64,000 nt of DNA from Bradyrhizobium huanghuaihaiense (lineage in GTDB: Bacteria > Pseudomonadota > Alphaproteobacteria > Rhizobiales > Xanthobacteraceae), in contig NZ_VLLA01000017.1 in assembly GCF_007830635.1 (NCBI RefSeq), positions 1 through 64,000 of the forward strand, in the 5' to 3' direction. Below are positions 58,600 to 64,000 of the stretch, in pieces. The notes under the pieces were generated by a model, which was given only the letters and a program-made list of their open reading frames with translations, searched no databases and had not been told where the DNA came from. Each line of letters starts with the position of its first letter. Positions within the stretch are counted from its first letter, which is position 1. The translations under genes were made by a program, and so were the position numbers.

Positions 58600-59808
58600 A
58601 TGAAAACCAAGGAGAGTCTCCTAGGCGGCATAACAGTTGCAATTGCTGTTATTGGTTTTTTGGCGGTAGCGGAATGTGTTCTTCGCTTCCTTCCTGTGAG
58701 GACTTCGCCACCTATCGTTCCAGTCACGCAAATCGATCCAGTGTTTCGCTTCACGCCTAACCGTTCCTTTGTGTTCTCAAAGGACTGGGACCTCGCCATG
58801 GTCAATTATAGCCATACCAATAACGATGGATGGGTGAACAAGCTCGACTATCGAAAAGAGGACCCGCTGCCGCTGATCGGTGTCATCGGGGACTCATACA
58901 TCGAAGCCCTATCTGTCCCGCCCGATAGTACCGCGCAAGCCCATCTATCTGAATCCCTCAAGGAACAATTTCGAGTTTACAGCTTTGCCGCATCAGGTGC
59001 GCCTCTGAGTCAATATGTTGTCTGGGCCGCGTATGCAGTTCGAGAATACAAAGCGAAGGCGCTGATCATAAACGTTGTTGGGAACGACTTTGACGAAAGC
59101 CACTTGAGCTATAGTCAACACGTCCCCGGTTTCTGGATTTATGTTCCAGAACCAAGCGGGGAACTCCGCTTGCAATTGCTCGAACATCACCCGGGCGCAA
59201 TGCGTTCTTTTCTAAAGATGAGCACTCTTGCACGGTACCTCTTCCTTAATTTGAATGTTAAGGAGGCGCTATTGAATGCGAAATGGGGAAGCTTTGTTTT
59301 TGGAGAGCACTATCGTGACCCAAAAGTTTATGCGGGTAACACGAGTGCCAGTCCGGATCCTGCGCGAATAGAGGCGTCTATTGCAGCGATCAACGCGTTC
59401 TTTCGAGATCTGCCGAAATATACTGGCCTCCAACCAGATCGCATTGTGTTTACGATGGACGGGTTCCGATATCCGGATGCTGCGAACGCTGGCAAAGGAA
59501 GCTACTACGATATTATGAGAACTTTGTTTCGCAAGACGGCGGAAACGTTGGGCTACGAAGTGATTGACATGGATCCCCTGTTCTTTGCTGATTTTCAGCT
59601 TCACGGTGGTCGGTTTGAGTATCCAAGAGATGCTCATTGGAATCCGACGGCGCATGCCATGGTCGCGAAAGCGATGCTTTCCTCGAAACTCATTGGTCGG
59701 CTTCAATGCTCTCTGGACAATTCGTGCGAGGGTGAGCGCGGTAACGACCAGGCTTCTGCCGAGGGTCGTGTCCCCGGCCAAGCTGCTCGCGAGCCGCGCC
59801 CTAAATAG
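58600..59808 (+). CDS. SGNH/GDSL-fold hydrolase-like protein of exopolysaccharide locus
   Basis: A 402-residue protein with an N-terminal membrane anchor or signal (residues 8-28). The SGNH blocks are visible: GDSY (97-100, nucleophile Ser99), GND (161-163) and the catalytic pair in DAHWN near residue 360. Such proteins in polysaccharide clusters act as esterases or acetyltransferase-like enzymes on sugar substituents. ATG 58600 follows AAGGAGGGG directly. Base composition is clearly more AT-rich than in most neighbours, suggesting horizontal acquisition. The C-terminal 25 residues are atypical. Confidence 0.82.
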   Translation: MKTKESLLGGITVAIAVIGFLAVAECVLRFLPVRTSPPIVPVTQIDPVFRFTPNRSFVFSKDWDLAMVNYSHTNNDGWVNKLDYRKEDPLPLIGVIGDSYIEALSVPPDSTAQAHLSESLKEQFRVYSFAASGAPLSQYVVWAAYAVREYKAKALIINVVGNDFDESHLSYSQHVPGFWIYVPEPSGELRLQLLEHHPGAMRSFLKMSTLARYLFLNLNVKEALLNAKWGSFVFGEHYRDPKVYAGNTSASPDPARIEASIAAINAFFRDLPKYTGLQPDRIVFTMDGFRYPDAANAGKGSYYDIMRTLFRKTAETLGYEVIDMDPLFFADFQLHGGRFEYPRDAHWNPTAHAMVAKAMLSSKLIGRLQCSLDNSCEGERGNDQASAEGRVPGQAAREPRPK

Positions 59809-60484
59809 CGCCGCGGCGGGCGAGCGTCTTCGCAATCGATCATCGTTGGTTCGCCCAGTAAGACCGGTTGCGATGTCAATCTCATTCGAAGAGGGACCTG
59901 TGTCTACGAAAACCTGAACCCGGGCGTAGCGCTATGTGAAAACGGCAAGACGCCTGAGCGCCATAGAAGGAATTCTTCTTCCAAGACCGTTCTGGGGCTC
60001 AAGCCCCGGAAGCGTATGAGGTCAGCTGTACCTCTAATGGCGGTGCAATAGCGGACCTGACCAGAGTCCCGAGAAGGGCCGGTAGCAGAGGAAAATTTCC
60101 GGACAGGTATCACGTCCACGTGCCGAGCAGTCATGATCGAATATCCTGCTGAACGGATCGACTACCGCGAGCAAAGATCGGGGCCGACAATTCTTTTCGT
60201 GCCCGGACTCGCCGGACGACGTTTCGATTGAACGGGAGATCGACGTCATCGAAGCAGTCTTCCAGCGCACCAAGAGCCCTGTCCCTCGACCCGGCGGCGC
60301 GCTGGATGGAGGCGCACGGCGGCCAAGCCTTTTTCGCCTACTCGACGAACTAGCTGGTCGACATCGAGAACGCGCCAAGCGATCAGAAGGTGGATGAAGT
60401 ATCTCCTCTTTGGAAGGGAAGTAGTGCAGCCGGATCGACATCGGCCGGTTGCGCGCAATGCTCCTCGATGATGCTCCACTTCGT
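59809..60484. other. Degenerate region with possible gene fragments
   Basis: About 675 bases with no intact gene. On the plus strand 60134-60230 reads IDYREQRSGPTILFVPGLAG before a stop, resembling the first strand of an alpha/beta hydrolase. On the minus strand near 60395-60440, IRLHYFPSKEEIL resembles the recognition helix end of a TetR-type regulator, with a frameshift after it. Both are short and could be chance. Confidence 0.3.
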
Positions 60485-61909
60485 CTATCGCTCCCGCAGC
60501 GCCTCCTGCTTGTATCTTGCCAGCGGCGAGAGAAGGTAGCTGATGATTCTGCGCGCGCCGGTCTTGATCTCGACCGTCACCGCCATGCCGGGGCCGAGCT
60601 TGACGAGCTTGTCCTCCACCTGCATGTGCGTGCGATCGAGTGAAACGCGCGCCGCATATTCCAGCTCCTGGCCTTTTGGCTCGCTGCTGCCTTGCACGGT
60701 CCCTAACGCACGGTCGTTCGATCCACCCTGCCTGTCGCGCGTGATGGCATCTGTCGACACGCTCAGCACATCTCCAGAGAGAAGCCCGTAACGCGTGAAG
60801 TTGAACGTATCGATCTTGATCTCCGCCTTTTGCCCGGGATGAACGAATCCGATATCGCGGTTGGAGAGCATGGCCTCGATCTCAAGCTGGCTCTCGGTCG
60901 GAACCACGATGGCCAGGGCCTGCGCCGGCGTCACCACGCCTCCCACCGTGTGAACGGCAAGCTGTTGCACCGTGCCGTCGACCGGCGCGGTCAGATGCTG
61001 CAGCTTGGTGCGGCGGTCCGCCTTGACCACTTCCTGCGCAGCGCTTGCCGCCTTCTGCTCGGCTTTCGCAAGTGCGTCATAGGTGGTACGACGATACTCC
61101 GCGGCAGTCCTCTCTTTCGTTTCCTTCAGCAAGGCGATCGCAGCGTCGGCTTCGCGGAGCCGACTCTGCTGCAGCACCAGATCCTGTTGAAGCCCGACCA
61201 GTTCTTGGTACTCGGAGAGATAGACAACCTTCGAGGCCAGGGCCTTGTCGACGAGACCTTTGCGAATGTCGACCCGCTCCTGCAGCACCGGTATCGTCGC
61301 CTGGAGCTTCGCCACGCTCGCCGATGTGGTCGCCCGCTCCGCTTCCTTCTGACCTTGCTGGCGCTCGATCTCTGCGAGCTTGGCGCTCTGTTCGGCGCGC
61401 TGGCTGATCAGAAACTGGCGATGCATCTCGATCTCCGCGGCACTAGCGCCCTGCGGTGGTCGAAAAGCGGCGAGCGGATCACCGGTGAGCGCTGCGCGCA
61501 ACCGCGCGACGTCGAGTTCCGACGCAACCAGATCGCTTCTCTGGCGCTCCTGATCGGCCTCCGTCATGGTTGGATCAAGCTCGATCAGAACGTCGCCGGC
61601 CTTGACGCTCTGTCCGTCGCGTACGTGGATTGCGCGGACGACGCCCGTCTCGAACGGCTGGATCAGCTTGGTACGGCCACCAGGCACGATCTTGCCCGTC
61701 GCGGTGGCGACGATATCGACGCTGCCCAACGACGCCCACAACAGCGCGATGCAAAAAACCGCGATGATGCTCACCCCGATCGCGCGACCGATCGGAGACG
61801 GCGGCGATTCGGTGATCTCGAGCGCCGCAGGCAGAAATGCGATCTCAGGCTCCCGCCGTCGAACCTCGGCTCGCGGAAAGGGGACAATATTTCGGCTAGC
61901 GGACATCAT
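60485..61909 (-). CDS. Type I secretion membrane-fusion protein, HlyD family
   Basis: A 474-residue adaptor: a cytoplasmic N-terminus, a membrane segment about 46-64 (IGVSIIAVFCIALLWASLG) and a lipoyl half (GGRTKLIQPFETGVVRAIHV). A long periplasmic coiled coil follows, then the second lipoyl half (LTAPVDGTVQQLAVHTVGGVVTPAQ) and a C-terminal beta-barrel ending MAVTVEIKTGARRII. It links the inner-membrane ABC exporter to a TolC-like channel during one-step export of adhesins. The start overlaps the exporter gene by about 14 bases; two adjacent ATGs (61909, 61906) are possible. Remnants of two more copies lie at 52.4 and 54.7 kb. Confidence 0.92.
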   Translation of the reverse strand: MMSASRNIVPFPRAEVRRREPEIAFLPAALEITESPPSPIGRAIGVSIIAVFCIALLWASLGSVDIVATATGKIVPGGRTKLIQPFETGVVRAIHVRDGQSVKAGDVLIELDPTMTEADQERQRSDLVASELDVARLRAALTGDPLAAFRPPQGASAAEIEMHRQFLISQRAEQSAKLAEIERQQGQKEAERATTSASVAKLQATIPVLQERVDIRKGLVDKALASKVVYLSEYQELVGLQQDLVLQQSRLREADAAIALLKETKERTAAEYRRTTYDALAKAEQKAASAAQEVVKADRRTKLQHLTAPVDGTVQQLAVHTVGGVVTPAQALAIVVPTESQLEIEAMLSNRDIGFVHPGQKAEIKIDTFNFTRYGLLSGDVLSVSTDAITRDRQGGSNDRALGTVQGSSEPKGQELEYAARVSLDRTHMQVEDKLVKLGPGMAVTVEIKTGARRIISYLLSPLARYKQEALRER

Positions 61910-64000
61910 GGATACCGGCCTGCAAGTAGTGGAGATTTGCGTAGCGTCCGTTCGAGCGGACCAGCTCATCATGACTGCCGTCCTCGACAATTCGGCCGTG
62001 CTCGAGTGTGATGATCCGGTTCGCATTGCGCACGGTCGAGAGCCGATGAGCGATGACGAACACAGTCCGGCCCGCGGCAATCCGTTTCATGTTCTGCTGG
62101 ATGGCCCTCTCGCTTTCATAATCAAGTGCACTGGTCGCCTCGTCGAAGATAAGAATGCGCGGGTTGGTAATGAGTGCGCGAGCGATCGCAACACGCTGGC
62201 GCTGCCCGCCGGATAAAGTGCTGCCGCGTTCGCCCACGACGGTGTCGTAGCCCTCCGGCAGCTCCAGGATGAAGTCGTGAGCGCCGGCGAGTGAGGCCGC
62301 CTCGATGACGCGCTCCATGGGCATGGACGGGTCGGCGAGCGCGATGTTCTCGCGAATCGAGCGATTGAAGAGCACGTTCTCCTGCAACACCACGCCGATC
62401 TGGCGCCGAAGCCAGGTCAGGTCGGCGGTCGCGAGATCAACGCCATCGACCAGCACGCGTCCGCTCTCCGGCACGTAGAAGCGCTGGATCAGCTTGCCGA
62501 TGGTGCTCTTGCCCGAGCCCGAAGAGCCGACAATACCGATGACCTGGCCGGGCTCGACGCCGAAGGACACATCGTGCAGCACCTCGGGGCCGTCGGCGCG
62601 GTAGCGGAAGGTCGCGTGCTCGAACACAACCTTGCCGCGGATCGGCGGCAGCGCGGCGCGAGCCGAACTGAAGCTTGGCTCGGGAATGGTGTTGAGAATG
62701 TCGCCGAGACGATCGACCGACAGACGGGCCTGATGGAACTCCTGCCATATCTGCGCGAGCCGAAGCACCGGCATGCTCACCCGCCCCGCCAGCATGTTGA
62801 ACGCGACCAGCTCGCCGACGCTCAGATCGCCGCCGATGACGAGCCTGGCGCCGAAGTAGAGCGTTGCGGCCGTGACCAGCTTGTTGATCATCTGGACGGC
62901 CTGGCTTGCCGTGTTGTTCAGGCTGAGCACGCGGAAGCTCGCGCCGACATAGCCGGCAAGTTGCTCCTCCCAGCGGCGCTGCATCTGCGGCTCGACCGCC
63001 ATCGCCTTCAGTGTCTCGACGCCCGTGACGCTCTCGACCAGGAAGGCTTGGTTCTCCGATCCACGATTGAACTTCTCATCGAGGCGCCGGCGAAACAGCG
63101 GCGCGGCGCCGGCGGAGATCCCGATGTAGAACGGGAATGAAGCCAGAACGATCAGCGTCAGCGGTGTCGAGTAGTAGAACATCACCGCAAGGAAGACGAC
63201 GGTGAACAGGAGATCGACGACAAGCGTGAGCGCCGAGCTCGTCAGGAACTGACGGATGTTCTCGAGCTCACGAACGCGGGCAACCGAGTCGCCAACGCGG
63301 CGCGTTTGAAAATAGGCGATCGGCAGCGCCATCAGATGACGGAACAGCCGCGCGCCGAGCTCGACGTCGATACGGTTCGTCGTGTGCGCGAACAGATAGA
63401 CGCGCAACGTGCCGAGGACGGTCTCGAACAAGGTCAACGCGACGAGGCCTGCAACCAGCACATCGAGCGTGCTGATGCTTCGATGCACCAGAACCTTGTC
63501 GATGACGACCTGGAAGAACAGCGGGGCAACGAGCGCAAAGACCTGAAGGAAGAACGAGGCGATCAGCACTTCGCCGAGAAGGCCGCGATACTTGTGAACC
63601 GCGCCGAGGAACCAGCCGATATCGAATCGTCTGGAGAGATCCGTCAGAGCTGCACGTCGGGTCATCAGGATGATGTCACCGTCCCAGATCGCCTCGAGCT
63701 CGGCCTGGGTCATCGATTCAGGTCGGGAGGATAATGGACGCTGAACGAGGAGCGTGTCGTCGACGACCTTGCCCAGGATCAGGAAGCTGCCATCGCGCAG
63801 CGCGGCGATCGCCGGCAACGGCGTGACGGCAAGCCTGTTCCAGTTCGACCGTTGCGCACGGGCCTTGAGGCCGAATTCCCTGGTGCAACGCAGGATTTCG
63901 GTCACACCGACGCGCGAGGTGCCCATGCGATGGCGAATTTGCTCCGGGTCGGCGGCAACGCCATGGCAACGCAGCAATATCGCCATTGCGATAAGTCCCG
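61896..64000 (-). CDS. Type I secretion ABC exporter, HlyB/LapB type (N-terminus beyond right edge)
   Basis: At least 700 residues. It begins in a C39-like domain without the catalytic Cys (GLIAMAILLRCHGVAADPEQI matches the HlyB start), and the frame stays open to the window end, so a short N-terminal piece is outside. Six membrane segments follow (SFFLQVFALVAPLFFQVVIDKVLVHR), then the ATPase: Walker A GSSGSGKST, signature LSGGQRQR, Walker B ILIFDEATSALD. The close match to HlyB over the whole length predicts an exporter of large RTX or VCBS proteins with C-terminal signals. The two adhesins of this window are possible substrates. It overlaps the HlyD gene. Confidence 0.92.
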   Translation of the reverse strand, partial: GLIAMAILLRCHGVAADPEQIRHRMGTSRVGVTEILRCTREFGLKARAQRSNWNRLAVTPLPAIAALRDGSFLILGKVVDDTLLVQRPLSSRPESMTQAELEAIWDGDIILMTRRAALTDLSRRFDIGWFLGAVHKYRGLLGEVLIASFFLQVFALVAPLFFQVVIDKVLVHRSISTLDVLVAGLVALTLFETVLGTLRVYLFAHTTNRIDVELGARLFRHLMALPIAYFQTRRVGDSVARVRELENIRQFLTSSALTLVVDLLFTVVFLAVMFYYSTPLTLIVLASFPFYIGISAGAAPLFRRRLDEKFNRGSENQAFLVESVTGVETLKAMAVEPQMQRRWEEQLAGYVGASFRVLSLNNTASQAVQMINKLVTAATLYFGARLVIGGDLSVGELVAFNMLAGRVSMPVLRLAQIWQEFHQARLSVDRLGDILNTIPEPSFSSARAALPPIRGKVVFEHATFRYRADGPEVLHDVSFGVEPGQVIGIVGSSGSGKSTIGKLIQRFYVPESGRVLVDGVDLATADLTWLRRQIGVVLQENVLFNRSIRENIALADPSMPMERVIEAASLAGAHDFILELPEGYDTVVGERGSTLSGGQRQRVAIARALITNPRILIFDEATSALDYESERAIQQNMKRIAAGRTVFVIAHRLSTVRNANRIITLEHGRIVEDGSHDELVRSNGRYANLHYLQAGIHDVR

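Overview
The window looks like a chromosomal segment of a GC-rich alphaproteobacterium, most likely Bradyrhizobium. This is an inference. It rests on codon and GC style, an amino acid:[carrier protein] ligase with the residues expected of Bradyrhizobium Bll0957-type enzymes, a NodU-type carbamoyltransferase, a CysNC (NodQ-like) fusion, and an intergenic palindrome of a kind I associate with Bradyrhizobium. No rRNA, tRNA, CRISPR array or complete insertion sequence was seen.

Region 1 (1-1190, minus): the N-terminal part of a LapA-like repeat adhesin with RTX nonapeptides at its N-terminus; it runs off the left edge. Region 2 (about 2.1-17.2 kb): an amidase related to allophanate hydrolase, two SsuABC/NrtABC-type importers each next to a paralogous Crp/Fnr-type regulator, a membrane di-iron desaturase-like enzyme, and an AprBA-like flavoprotein/ferredoxin pair with a HEAT-repeat protein, a ferredoxin-NADP reductase and a DUF971 protein. 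Seven near-palindromic copies of GCAA-YTAR-TTGC lie 50-110 bases upstream of most transcription units here and were not noticed elsewhere. The region therefore reads as one regulon, and it is my main candidate for an undescribed system. One binding protein carries an extra NosL-like C-terminal domain.

Region 3 (17.5-35.4 kb, minus): a 5,676-residue type I secreted adhesin with a FecR-like N-terminus, VCBS/cadherin-like repeats, five glycine-rich beta-helix modules, eight Ig-like repeats and a C-terminal secretion signal, followed 30 bases downstream by a sulfotransferase. Region 4 (35.9-49.6 kb): a two-wHTH regulator, sulfate activation (cysD, cysNC), then a compact divergent cluster. Its minus arm encodes MetA-like and MetY-like enzymes, an aa:CP ligase and an acyl-CoA dehydrogenase. 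Its plus arm encodes a carrier protein, a FATP-like ligase, a second carrier protein, a second AMP ligase and an internally deleted SDR. This looks like a pathway for modifying an amino acid while bound to a carrier protein, possibly with sulfur.

Region 5 (50-64 kb): two LuxR-type regulators, a Wzz-type chain-length protein, carbamoyltransferase with DUF5989 and SxtJ, an SGNH hydrolase (all typical of exopolysaccharide loci), and a type I secretion HlyD/HlyB pair that runs off the right edge. Two degraded HlyD remnants in the same orientation show repeated rearrangement. The HlyBD exporter could serve one or both large adhesins of the window, but that link is inferred.
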